Shown here piece after piece: positions 34,934 through 42,761 of a DNA stretch of 64,000 nt. Origin of the DNA: Candidatus Peregrinibacteria bacterium UBA1369. Lineage in GTDB: Bacteria > Patescibacteriota > Gracilibacteria > UBA1369. Each line of letters begins with the position of its first letter. Position 1 is the stretch's first letter. The notes below the pieces were generated by a model. The model did no database searches and had not been told where the DNA came from. It saw only the letters and a program-made list of their open reading frames with translations. Location of the stretch: assembly GCA_002305925.1 (NCBI GenBank), contig DBRL01000010.1, positions 214,346-278,345 on the forward strand, written 5' to 3'. Both the position numbers and the translations under genes were made by a program.

Positions 34934-35488
34934 ATGAGAAACATGATTGTGTGCGGTTTGACCGCCTGTCTGGGTTTTTCGACACTCGCCTGCGGAAGCG
35001 GGCAGAAGGAGGTGAGGGCGCCGGAGGCGCAGGTGCAATATGATGCGTCGGCTACTGGCAATGCGGAGATGGTGCTCGCGACCGATGCCGGCGCCGATAC
35101 GCGCGAGGCCGGAGTGAATGACGCCGCGCCTCCCCAGCCCCCTGCCCCGGACGCCCAACCGCCCAGCGCACAGCCACCCACCGTCGAGGTGGTGGTAGAA
35201 GGCCTGACCCGTCCGCTCGCGGAAGGCGAGACGTTGAAAATCGGGCCTCAGCGGATGCTGTTTTTCTACAGCGCTGCGGCCAGCCCCGACTGCTCCAACG
35301 TCCAGGTGAGCGGCCTGGTGTCGCGGTCGCTCGCCGGCCTCTGCCAGGTGGCGTTTCTGCCCCTGGAACAGGGAGTCAAGCCTGGCCAGGAGCGCGATGT
35401 CAGCATCACCGTCACCGCACCCCTGTCCACCAACAGCGACGCAGGCACACAGGCCGTCACCCGACGCTTTCGCGTCGGGGTGCTGTAG
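34934..35488 (+). CDS. Asp/Ala/Pro-rich lipoprotein (foreign character)
   Basis: 184 residues from ATG at 34934, with GGAAGG a few bases upstream. Lipobox STLAC (Cys20). A disordered linker follows (DASATGNAEMVLATDAGAD, then AAPPQPPAPDAQPPSAQPP), then a small beta domain of about 100 residues with two Cys (DCSNVQVSG, GLCQVAFLPLEQGV). DAG/DA-rich linkers after a lipobox are a habit of Myxococcota lipoproteins. High GC compared with csaB upstream and rnhB downstream. Function unknown; the domain could be an Ig-like fold. Confidence 0.72.
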   Translation: MRNMIVCGLTACLGFSTLACGSGQKEVRAPEAQVQYDASATGNAEMVLATDAGADTREAGVNDAAPPQPPAPDAQPPSAQPPTVEVVVEGLTRPLAEGETLKIGPQRMLFFYSAAASPDCSNVQVSGLVSRSLAGLCQVAFLPLEQGVKPGQERDVSITVTAPLSTNSDAGTQAVTRRFRVGVL

Positions 35489-35507
35489 CCGGCTGCAACT
35501 TCGATCA

Positions 35508-35539
35508 GCCGGGCGGGGGGCATCCTGCCCCCGCCCGGC
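35508..35539. terminator. GC-rich hairpin between convergent genes
   Basis: GCCGGGCGGGGG (35508-35519) pairs perfectly with CCCCCGCCCGGC (35528-35539). No close T run follows, so termination is likely but not certain. Confidence 0.55.
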
Positions 35540-35595
35540 GCCACCGGTCGCGCGCAACCGCACTACCGGCGCCAACTTTTTCCTCCGCGCTTTTC

Positions 35596-36240
35596 CTACT
35601 CATCTATTAAACTGGTCTGCAGCAGCATCTGCACCGGTTTGAAGCTTTGGCGATGAATGGCGCAGGCCCCATGCTGCTTGAGCAGGCGGCGGTGCAGAGC
35701 AGTGCCATAGCCTTTGTGTTCCTCAAAATGATATTTGGGATAGCGGAGGGCCAGACGGTCCATCAGGCGGTCACGGGTGACTTTGGCGATAATTGAAGCG
35801 CAGGAAATGGCACGAATGGCCGAATCCCCCTTGATTACTGTTTTGCAGGGGATGTTCAGGGTGGTGGCCGGATCAATTTTATCCTTACCGTCGATCAGCA
35901 CCAGGTCAGGGCGCATGGTGAGCCCCTCCAGAGCACGACGAAAAGCCAACCGGTTGGCACGGGCCAGGCCGAGTTTGTCAATTTCCTCCACCTCCGCCAC
36001 CCCAACGCCGAAATCGCCCGTTTGTACAAGCAGTTCATAGGCGGCTTCGCGCTGGGCCTGATTAAGTTTTTTGGAGTCGTCAATTTTCACCCGCGTCACC
36101 CTCCCCTTTTCGATATAGGCACAGGCAACAATCGGGCCGGCCCAGGGGCCCCGTCCCGCTTCGTCCAGTCCGGCAATGATCAGATGATCGTCCGCCGCAG
36201 CGGACAGCTCTACCGATTTTTGCTTATTTATTTTCACCAT
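35596..36240 (-). CDS. rnhB: Ribonuclease HII
   Basis: Removes RNA from RNA-DNA hybrids. 214 residues with [13 protein letters not shown] (catalytic Asp-Glu), [47 protein letters not shown] and the C-terminal [17 protein letters not shown], all diagnostic of RNase HII. The start lies inside the end of rplS (17-base overlap), a pairing frequent in bacteria. Confidence 0.95.
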   Translation of the reverse strand: MVKINKQKSVELSAAADDHLIIAGLDEAGRGPWAGPIVACAYIEKGRVTRVKIDDSKKLNQAQREAAYELLVQTGDFGVGVAEVEEIDKLGLARANRLAFRRALEGLTMRPDLVLIDGKDKIDPATTLNIPCKTVIKGDSAIRAISCASIIAKVTRDRLMDRLALRYPKYHFEEHKGYGTALHRRLLKQHGACAIHRQSFKPVQMLLQTSLIDE

Positions 36241-36739
36241 TCGCCTCCTCTGAAGCTTCCGTGGTGACCGGGGTGTCGTCGGTGGCGGGGGCGTCGGCGG
36301 TGCTGTCAGAGTCAGTATCCGCGGCAGTCTCCTCGGCAGCTACTTCCTGCTGTACGGCTGCGGCCTTACCGGCAGCGGTTTTGCCGCTGACCATAACCTC
36401 TTTCAATCTGGCGGCTTTACCGCTGATGTTTCTCATATAATAAAGCTTGGCGCGGCGCACCTTACCGATTCTGACCACCTCGATCTTGATGACATTGGGG
36501 GAACTCAAAGAGAAAATTTTCTCAACGCCGATACCCTCGACCATTTTGCGGACGGTAATCGTCTTGTTGTGTCCATGGCCGTGGCTGATGGCGATGACCA
36601 GACCTTCATAGACCTGGACTCTTTCCTTTTCCCCTTCCTTGATTTTCTGATGTACACGCACGGTATAGCCCGCCTTGATTTCCGGCAGATCCTGCTTGGC
36701 CTGCTCTTTTTCGAGTGCTTGAATAATGAGATTAGACAT
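36224..36739 (-). CDS. rplS: Ribosomal protein L19 with long acidic tail
   Basis: 171 residues. The first about 115 are bL19 ([55 protein letters not shown] end). A tail of about 50 residues rich in Ala, Asp, Glu and Thr follows. bL19 lies at the interface between the subunits. The extension is not part of the standard family. It overlaps rnhB. Confidence 0.93.
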   Translation of the reverse strand: MSNLIIQALEKEQAKQDLPEIKAGYTVRVHQKIKEGEKERVQVYEGLVIAISHGHGHNKTITVRKMVEGIGVEKIFSLSSPNVIKIEVVRIGKVRRAKLYYMRNISGKAARLKEVMVSGKTAAGKAAAVQQEVAAEETAADTDSDSTADAPATDDTPVTTEASEEANGENK

Positions 36740-36805
36740 ATGGAAATTCCACGAAGTAAGTGTTTTTGCCGTGCAATATTAGGTAATCAAGGCTGAAAAA
36801 GCAAG

Positions 36806-37363
36806 CTATTTTTCGCCCAGATTATTTATGGTAATCAGGTTTTCCGGAGACTGTAAAAGTTCCATCAGAAACTTGTCATAACACTTGCGGCGGTAGAGAT
36901 AGTCGTCGCGCGTCATAATGCTGAATTTAATCGGCCGTGAGGTATCCAGCTCATTGTTCAGATAGTCCTCCAGTTTTTCCTTGTCGATTTCACCGACAAT
37001 CAGCAGATCAATCAGCGAGTCGCGATTGACAAAAATGCCCGAAAAAATCAGCACGTCCACCGTGCCCAGGGCGGCGATGCGCTTGGTAATTTCGTCCTTG
37101 TTGCTGATGCCTTTGACCACAATCGCTTTTAATTCATTGAAAAGCAGAAAATTCTTATTGACGGTGTAATATTTTTTGCGATTTTTCTCGCGGGCGCGGA
37201 GCAGGCCGAGGCGGCGCAGATTGTCAAGCTCACGGCGAATCGAGTTGATCTGTTCATTGAGCTCGCGGGTCAGTTCACGGATAAAAAACTCCTGCTCAGG
37301 ATTGAGCAGAAAAATGGTCAGCAATTTGACGCGGGTTGTCGATGTGAAGAGGCGTTTAAGCAT
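36806..37363 (-). CDS. Winged-helix regulator with nucleotidyltransferase-like C-terminal domain
   Basis: 185 residues. The N-terminal part (1-75) is an ArsR-like winged helix: TRVKLLTIFLLNPEQEFFIRELTREL, then NSIRRELDNLRRLGLL and a wing KNRKKYYTVN. The C-terminal part (about 95-165) has a nucleotidyltransferase-like core (VDVLIFSGIFVNRDSLIDLLIVGE) without the GS-x-DxD active motif, so it is probably not catalytic. Its target is unknown. A 12-base palindrome overlaps the start codon region, which suggests autorepression. Confidence 0.8.
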   Translation of the reverse strand: MLKRLFTSTTRVKLLTIFLLNPEQEFFIRELTRELNEQINSIRRELDNLRRLGLLRAREKNRKKYYTVNKNFLLFNELKAIVVKGISNKDEITKRIAALGTVDVLIFSGIFVNRDSLIDLLIVGEIDKEKLEDYLNNELDTSRPIKFSIMTRDDYLYRRKCYDKFLMELLQSPENLITINNLGEK

Positions 37364-37402
37364 TTCAGCGCTGAATACAACTTTTGTTCACTGGCTGAAA
37401 TG
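37361..37402 (-). promoter_or_regulatory. Probable autoregulatory operator of the wHTH gene
   Basis: TTCAGCGCTGAA (37364-37375) is a perfect 12-base palindrome touching the ATG. A third half-site GCTGAAATG (37394-37402) is the exact inverse of CATTTCAGC (37361-37369). All three half-sites lie between a poor -10 (TATACA, 37401-37406) and the start codon. Confidence 0.6.
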
Positions 37403-37431
37403 TATAATTTTTTTGGTCACTGCGCAAGCTG

Positions 37432-37454
37432 AAAAGCCGACCTGAAGGTCAGGC
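37432..37454 (-). terminator. Terminator after the tig/LapA-like operon
   Basis: Minus strand GCC-T-GACCT-TC-AGGTC-GGC stem with one bulge, followed by four U (A run 37432-37435). Confidence 0.55.
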
Positions 37455-37508
37455 CGTCAAAGAAACAGCCGGCTGCTGAGGCGCGGGAGCCGGGGAAGCG
37501 GGATTTTC

Positions 37509-37763
37509 CTACCAATTGCTGCCGCCGGGCGCCTCCTCGTCCTTGCCGAGATTGATCAGTGTGATGGCCAGCATGGTAGAGAGTACGCCTGCCGCAAAGC
37601 CCATGGCAGTCAGGATAACCACACCAAGCGTGGCGCTGGTCTGCTGATCAAACTGATAAATCAATATCCAGAGACCATCGACATTATTGGCCAGGTTCTG
37701 AAAGATGACAATCAGTATCAGAACAAAGACTACGATGGTGGCGGTAAGCAGGAAACTTCTCAT
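37509..37763 (-). CDS. Small LapA-like (DUF1049) membrane protein
   Basis: 84 residues with two membrane helices: FLLTATIVVFVLILIVIFQN and SATLGVVILTAMGFAAGVLS, joined by a short loop ending WILIYQFDQQ. This is the layout of the LapA/YciS domain family, which in E. coli takes part in lipopolysaccharide assembly. In a presumed monoderm its role is unknown. ATG at 37763 lies 10 bases past the tig stop, so it is co-transcribed with tig. Confidence 0.75.
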   Translation of the reverse strand: MRSFLLTATIVVFVLILIVIFQNLANNVDGLWILIYQFDQQTSATLGVVILTAMGFAAGVLSTMLAITLINLGKDEEAPGGSNW

Positions 37764-37773
37764 GTTGATTTGA

Positions 37774-39039
37774 TTATTTGACGAAGAGAGCAATCAGCTT
37801 TTCCAATTTGAGTTTGTTGCGCAGACGGGCTTTGATATTTTCCCCGTCCTCTATTTTAGGCTGATAATTCATGGAGGCAAGTATTTTCATCTCGTCCTGG
37901 AAAGACTGCTCCAATTCCTGGTCCGTGACCTCGATTTTTTCCTGTTTAAAGAGCTCCTGGACGCCGAAGCGCAGGCGGAGGCGTCCTTCAGCCTCGGTCT
38001 TTTTGGCCTCGTGCAGGTCGTGTTCACTTTTGTTGGTGGCCTTCAGATAATCATTCCAGTCGATACCACGGCTGGCGGCGTTGGATTTCAGCTCGTCAAG
38101 TATATAGTGAATTTCCTCATCAACCAGTCCCTCGGCCAGATCCACCTCGGTGTTGTCGCGGATCTTTTCCAGTAATTCGGTTTCCAGGCGGGCGGACTCC
38201 TCCTGTTCGCGGTGTTTGAGCAGATTAGTGCGAATTTCAGCTCGGAATTCGGCCTCGGAGAGCTCCTTGCCGGTCAGTTTTTTGATAAATTCGGCGTCCA
38301 GGGCGGGCAAGTGGCGTTCTTCAATCCGGTTCAGCTTGACCTTGAATTTGACGGGCTTGTTCTGGAAAGGCTTGTGGAAATAATCGGCCGGGAAAGTTAC
38401 GCTGAATTCTTTTTCCTCCCCCTTGTTCATGCCGACCAGGTTTTCCTCGAAGCCGGGGACAAAGGTCTTTTCGCCGAGAATCATCGGATGATTTTTGCTG
38501 ACCGTGCCCTCTAGCGGCGCTCCCCCCTCGTCCGTGCCCTGAAAGTCGATCTCGACGCGGTCGCCGCTGGCTGCGGCGCGGTCCACGTCGGCGTAGGTGG
38601 CGTGATAGGTCTGGAAATGCTTGACCTCAGCGTCGATGTCCGCTTCAGTCACCTCGATTTTTTTACGCTCCAGTTTGATTTTTTTGAGGTCCTTTACCTT
38701 TACCTCGGGATAAACCGGGATGAGAGCCTCGTATTTGAGCGGGCTGTCGGCCAGAATTTTCACCTTGGGCTGGGCGATGGGCTCGATTTTTTCCTGTTTG
38801 ATGGCCTCCATATAGGTGGGGGCGAAGGCCATTTCCACGGTCTGTGCCATGATATACGGCTTCTCGACCTGCTGTTCCACCACCTCGGGCGGAATTTTGC
38901 CTGGGCGGAAGCCCTTGACGTTGATCTGCCGCCCCAGTTTTTCCAGGGTTTTGCGGTAATAATCCTGCATTTCCAGCTCGGTCAGCTCCACGGTTAGTTT
39001 CATTTCTGCTTTTCCCGCCTTTTCAGCTGTAATTTTCAT
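37774..39039 (-). CDS. tig: Trigger factor
   Basis: Ribosome-bound chaperone with prolyl isomerase activity. 421 residues: N-terminal ribosome-binding domain with INVKGFRPGKIPPEVVEQQV, FKBP-like domain about 150-245 (SGDRVEIDFQGTDEGG, LGEKTFVPGFEENLVGMNKG) and a helical C-terminal chaperone domain. Length is slightly short of the typical 430-450. No clp or lon gene is adjacent, which is the common arrangement elsewhere. Confidence 0.93.
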   Translation of the reverse strand: MKITAEKAGKAEMKLTVELTELEMQDYYRKTLEKLGRQINVKGFRPGKIPPEVVEQQVEKPYIMAQTVEMAFAPTYMEAIKQEKIEPIAQPKVKILADSPLKYEALIPVYPEVKVKDLKKIKLERKKIEVTEADIDAEVKHFQTYHATYADVDRAAASGDRVEIDFQGTDEGGAPLEGTVSKNHPMILGEKTFVPGFEENLVGMNKGEEKEFSVTFPADYFHKPFQNKPVKFKVKLNRIEERHLPALDAEFIKKLTGKELSEAEFRAEIRTNLLKHREQEESARLETELLEKIRDNTEVDLAEGLVDEEIHYILDELKSNAASRGIDWNDYLKATNKSEHDLHEAKKTEAEGRLRLRFGVQELFKQEKIEVTDQELEQSFQDEMKILASMNYQPKIEDGENIKARLRNKLKLEKLIALFVK

Positions 39040-39131
39040 GGGTCAGTTGAATTATAAAGTTCTAATAGTTTGCTACGCCAAAAGTCCTGCCAATCTTAGC
39101 CCATCAATGCCTTTATTTCAACAGTCAAAAA

Positions 39132-39140
39132 TGCTATAAT
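39132..39140 (+). promoter_or_regulatory. Extended -10 promoter of the unknown-gene cluster
   Basis: TGCTATAAT at 39132-39140, no good -35, about 24 bases before the ATG at 39164. Confidence 0.55.
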
Positions 39141-39163
39141 TTATAGATTTTAAAGACATTCCA

Positions 39164-42100
39164 ATGGCCAAGACACCAATTTTCGCGGAACAGCCCAAAC
39201 AACACCCCAATTTGCCTGACAGCCAGGAGGGTAACGAGCGCCTGCTCCGGCAGGCCGAGGACGAAAACCGCGAGTTTTATGAATTAAATCAGCTGGTGGC
39301 CGGCAATGTGACCAATCTGCAGACCGGCATCAATGAACAGATTTTGCACGCGCTGACGCGCGGCAGGCCCGCCGCCCCAGCCGGGACAAACGCGGCCGCC
39401 GACCGGGTGAAGGAAGAACGCGTTCAGGCCGAGCTGTACCGCGCCGTACAGGGCAATGAGACCTATGAGACCGAACTTGGTGAGGATTCGCGCCATTACC
39501 TGGGTTCAGTCAATGTCCAGCACTTACAGCGCAATCTGCAACGCCGCATGGGTCGACAGGTCGTGAGAGTGGCCCGTGGCGCAGCGGCGATGGTAGGCTT
39601 CAACAACCTGGTCGAGGCCAATCTCAACAATCGCTTCGGTCCAAATCGTAACCTGATCGCCAGAAGGGCGTTCGTTGCCCAGCGGCTGATACCTGAACTG
39701 GCAGCTTTGCCCGCGGGCCAGCAAAACGCAGTGAGAACTCAACTGGGGCTGCCCATTGCCACCCCCGTCAATAATGTTGCTGCAGCAATGGGAGCTGCTA
39801 CGCTCTCGGTATTGCGCAATCTGCGCGATTTTTGCATGGCCCCTCCGGCACCTTTGACTCCAATTCCAATCTATGGGAATGAGGCCTTTCTGGACTTAAT
39901 GCTTCTGGTAGATCTGGACCAGCGAGTCAGTTCAAAAGTCGGCCTGGCGGAAGTCTATGAAGAGCAGACCCTGCGGGCTTTCTGGAATGACCTGGAATTT
40001 GGACAGCCTCCAAACGCCAGGGCAAGAAACTTGAAAAGGGCAGTGTTGAATGCACTCGAGCCGAATGCCATTTTCCCGATGCGCAGTCATGAGGAATCGA
40101 TTGCGCTGGTGGCTGAGCTGCGCTCAAGAATTAACATGTATCAGCGTACCGGCCTGGCGGCCAATCCCAATCTGGCGATGACCATGATTCGACGCGAGAT
40201 TCAGGATATTGTGGCCCGGGAAGTCGGCGATGTACCGAGAACACCAGAAGAGCAGGAGGCCATCAACGCCCTGCAGCGCGAAGTGAGCAGGATGGTCAAG
40301 GAAATCAGACAACACCTCACCGCCCTGCAAGCATTAGATGCCCGCAGGACACAAATAAATAACACCTTACACCCCCCTGTGACTATTCCGCCTACTCCGC
40401 CTCCTCCGCATCAAGTGGCTACCAAGCTGCAATTAGAATTGCAGGCAATACAGGGGAAAATCGCTGAATCTACCAGCAATGTCAAAAATCTGGCCCAGGA
40501 ACTGGCTGACATCTTCAGCAACAACGGAATTGACCATAGAGCTCGCTGGCCAGCGCCCAATAACGCGATAATTGATGCTCTAGGAACGCCAGACTTTCTA
40601 GTTCCTGCGAATATTATTCCCAAACTGACCACCGATTTCAATCAGATGGCCACTGACGTCGCACAAAATATCAATAAGTTAAAGCCACTCAAGAAAGCCA
40701 AACTCACCCCCTTTCAGTTGCTGCAGCGCCTGATGCGGCGTGACTATGCCCGGGAAAGGGGGCTCAATCCGCGTGAATACAATGAAGAAGCCAACCGCTA
40801 CGCCGCGCTGAAAGCGGCCATGCGGGTGGAGGACGTAAAAAGCGTCGACCGCATGCGCAGCGCCAATGACCGGGCTGCTGAATACATGCGACGGGGCCTG
40901 GCACGCAGGGGCTGGGACAGACTGAAAAAGGTGGTTTCCAAAAGCCAGGACATAGTTGGTCTGGAAGCGATTGATTTTACCAATATGACGGCTGACAAGC
41001 TGCTGAAACAGGTAATCAATTCCAGTCCGGACTTTGCCGTTTTCCGTGGCGTAGACAAGTTCACCACCACCAGGGACCTCCGCCACATCCTCAATAAAAA
41101 GGGCCAGAAAGTACCCCGCGAGGTGATTGAACGGTTCACGCGCATCTTGGAGGAAGCCCTTTCCCGCTACAAAATGGTAGTTCCCGATCTGGACAAGGGG
41201 GTCAACAGTGAGGACTGGGATCTGGAAATACTGATTGAACCACTGAAAAAACTGAAGCTGGAAATGTGGGCAGAGGACCTGCTCGACCAGGCCAATGCCA
41301 GCAATACCCCCAACCGCGAACAGGGTCTGGTGGCTTTGCTGCGGGGCTGCCGCGAGCGAGAGGAACAGATTGAGGACGAAATAGTGGAGGAAGTGAAACA
41401 TCCCGATGCCGCCTGGCGCGTACAACTGGTCAAGAAAAACCTCAAGCGCATCCTCAACCGCGAGGCGATGGAAGGATTGAACAAGATCAAACAGGAGGGC
41501 GTTGAGGAAAAGAAAAAGCGCATCGCCCAGCTGGAAACCAGACTGGCCGCCAACCCTGAAGGCTCCCGTGCCCGCGTGAAAATCCAGCAGGACATCGACA
41601 ATCTGCGCAGCGCCATCAACGTGGCCGAGGGCCAAATCGCCCAGGCCGCCGATTTACACGACCGCGTAAACAAGGCCCGGGAATACATCAGGAACAATAA
41701 ACTAAGCCGCCGTGAAAAACGCGAATACCTGGAGTCGGTCGGCCTGACGCAGGTGTTTGACAAGATGTCACAGAATTTCCGCATGGAAAACGCCTGGAAT
41801 GCCACAAAAAAAGCCAGCAAGACTGCGGCAAAAGCCTTCTGGAACGGCAGCAGCAAGGCCTGGAAATGGAGCCGCAAGAAATTTCTCAATGCCGCAACGG
41901 CCAAAAGCATCGGTTCCAAGACCTTCAGCATCGGCAGACTGGCGGCCACACCAATCACCGCGCCGCTGGGCTGGGCCTGGAAGGCTGGTACATTCCCCTT
42001 TCGCCTGACCGGGCGCGCCATGAGCAGGTCGGTGGACGCTCCCTGGTGGCTGGCCGGACAAGTCAACAAAACCTCGCTGCGTCGATTTTATCGCACCAGG

Positions 42101-42367
42101 GTGATCGATGAGACCTCCAGAATGGAGAAACTGGTGACCAGACGCAACAAATTGATCAAAAGCCTGGAAAGCGCTCCCTACAGCTGGGACAAAAAGCGCA
42201 TAGCCGACCGCATGAACAGACTGGAAGAAAGAATTTATGCCATCAACACAACGGCTAACGAAGTTCGCAAGACCGCGCTGGAAAACAAAGTGGATCTGGG
42301 GGAAATGGCTGTTTACAGCGAAGTAGCCAATGACAATGGAGAGATAGTGATCAAGAATGCCGCTTAA
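39164..42367 (+). CDS. Giant helical protein of unknown function
   Basis: 1067 residues, no signal peptide, no family I recognise. It is almost wholly helical with coiled-coil stretches (about 355-400, 415-450 and 750-860). A Pro-rich break sits near 405 (TIPPTPPPPHQ). The C-terminal part (about 870-990) is a basic amphipathic region rich in Trp, Lys and Ala (SKAWKWSRKKFLN, APLGWAWKAGTFPFRLTG, APWWLAGQVNK) that could lie on a membrane. It is the first of a run of unknown genes read in the same direction, and the next gene starts 14 bases later. Confidence 0.85.
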   Translation: MAKTPIFAEQPKQHPNLPDSQEGNERLLRQAEDENREFYELNQLVAGNVTNLQTGINEQILHALTRGRPAAPAGTNAAADRVKEERVQAELYRAVQGNETYETELGEDSRHYLGSVNVQHLQRNLQRRMGRQVVRVARGAAAMVGFNNLVEANLNNRFGPNRNLIARRAFVAQRLIPELAALPAGQQNAVRTQLGLPIATPVNNVAAAMGAATLSVLRNLRDFCMAPPAPLTPIPIYGNEAFLDLMLLVDLDQRVSSKVGLAEVYEEQTLRAFWNDLEFGQPPNARARNLKRAVLNALEPNAIFPMRSHEESIALVAELRSRINMYQRTGLAANPNLAMTMIRREIQDIVAREVGDVPRTPEEQEAINALQREVSRMVKEIRQHLTALQALDARRTQINNTLHPPVTIPPTPPPPHQVATKLQLELQAIQGKIAESTSNVKNLAQELADIFSNNGIDHRARWPAPNNAIIDALGTPDFLVPANIIPKLTTDFNQMATDVAQNINKLKPLKKAKLTPFQLLQRLMRRDYARERGLNPREYNEEANRYAALKAAMRVEDVKSVDRMRSANDRAAEYMRRGLARRGWDRLKKVVSKSQDIVGLEAIDFTNMTADKLLKQVINSSPDFAVFRGVDKFTTTRDLRHILNKKGQKVPREVIERFTRILEEALSRYKMVVPDLDKGVNSEDWDLEILIEPLKKLKLEMWAEDLLDQANASNTPNREQGLVALLRGCREREEQIEDEIVEEVKHPDAAWRVQLVKKNLKRILNREAMEGLNKIKQEGVEEKKKRIAQLETRLAANPEGSRARVKIQQDIDNLRSAINVAEGQIAQAADLHDRVNKAREYIRNNKLSRREKREYLESVGLTQVFDKMSQNFRMENAWNATKKASKTAAKAFWNGSSKAWKWSRKKFLNAATAKSIGSKTFSIGRLAATPITAPLGWAWKAGTFPFRLTGRAMSRSVDAPWWLAGQVNKTSLRRFYRTRVIDETSRMEKLVTRRNKLIKSLESAPYSWDKKRIADRMNRLEERIYAINTTANEVRKTALENKVDLGEMAVYSEVANDNGEIVIKNAA

Positions 42368-42381
42368 ATAAATTATTCACC

Positions 42382-42744
42382 ATGACAAAAATGCCCAAGC
42401 AAAAACCTCAATACTTCAATGCCGACGCCTTCGTGGACGCCCTGCTGAAAGACCTGCGCATGGACCACGCCGCACCGGAGATTTTGGACGAACTGCGCAC
42501 GGAAATAACACTGACTCTGGCCGAGCGGGTCAACGCCGTGGTGATCTCCTCTCTGGACGAGAACGATCTTTTCCTGCTGCAAAAGACACTGGAAGACCAC
42601 CCCGAACTGGATGAAATCGACTGTCTGAGCATCATTACGCCAAACATCCCCGGGCTCGATGCCAGAATCATCAAGGCGGTGGACGATCTCTATGCCGAGA
42701 TGCTGGAACGGGTCAGGGCCCTGGACAGGCAGCTGAAGAAATAA
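42382..42744 (+). CDS. Small helical protein, possibly DUF5663-like
   Basis: 120 residues, all helix. It begins with FNADAFVDALLKDLRMDHAAPEILDELRTE and continues LTLAERVNAVVISSLDENDLFLLQKTLE. That pattern resembles small helical proteins frequent in Patescibacteria (DUF5663 group); the assignment is from memory and tentative. It sits between two giant helical genes with gaps of 14 and 17 bases, so it is probably made together with them. Confidence 0.72.
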   Translation: MTKMPKQKPQYFNADAFVDALLKDLRMDHAAPEILDELRTEITLTLAERVNAVVISSLDENDLFLLQKTLEDHPELDEIDCLSIITPNIPGLDARIIKAVDDLYAEMLERVRALDRQLKK

Positions 42745-42761
42745 TTGTATAACAAAGCTAT

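Noticed and set aside
40679..41635. 318-codon antisense frame in the giant unknown gene
   Set aside because: No start context or domain; the sense frame is continuous over 1067 codons.
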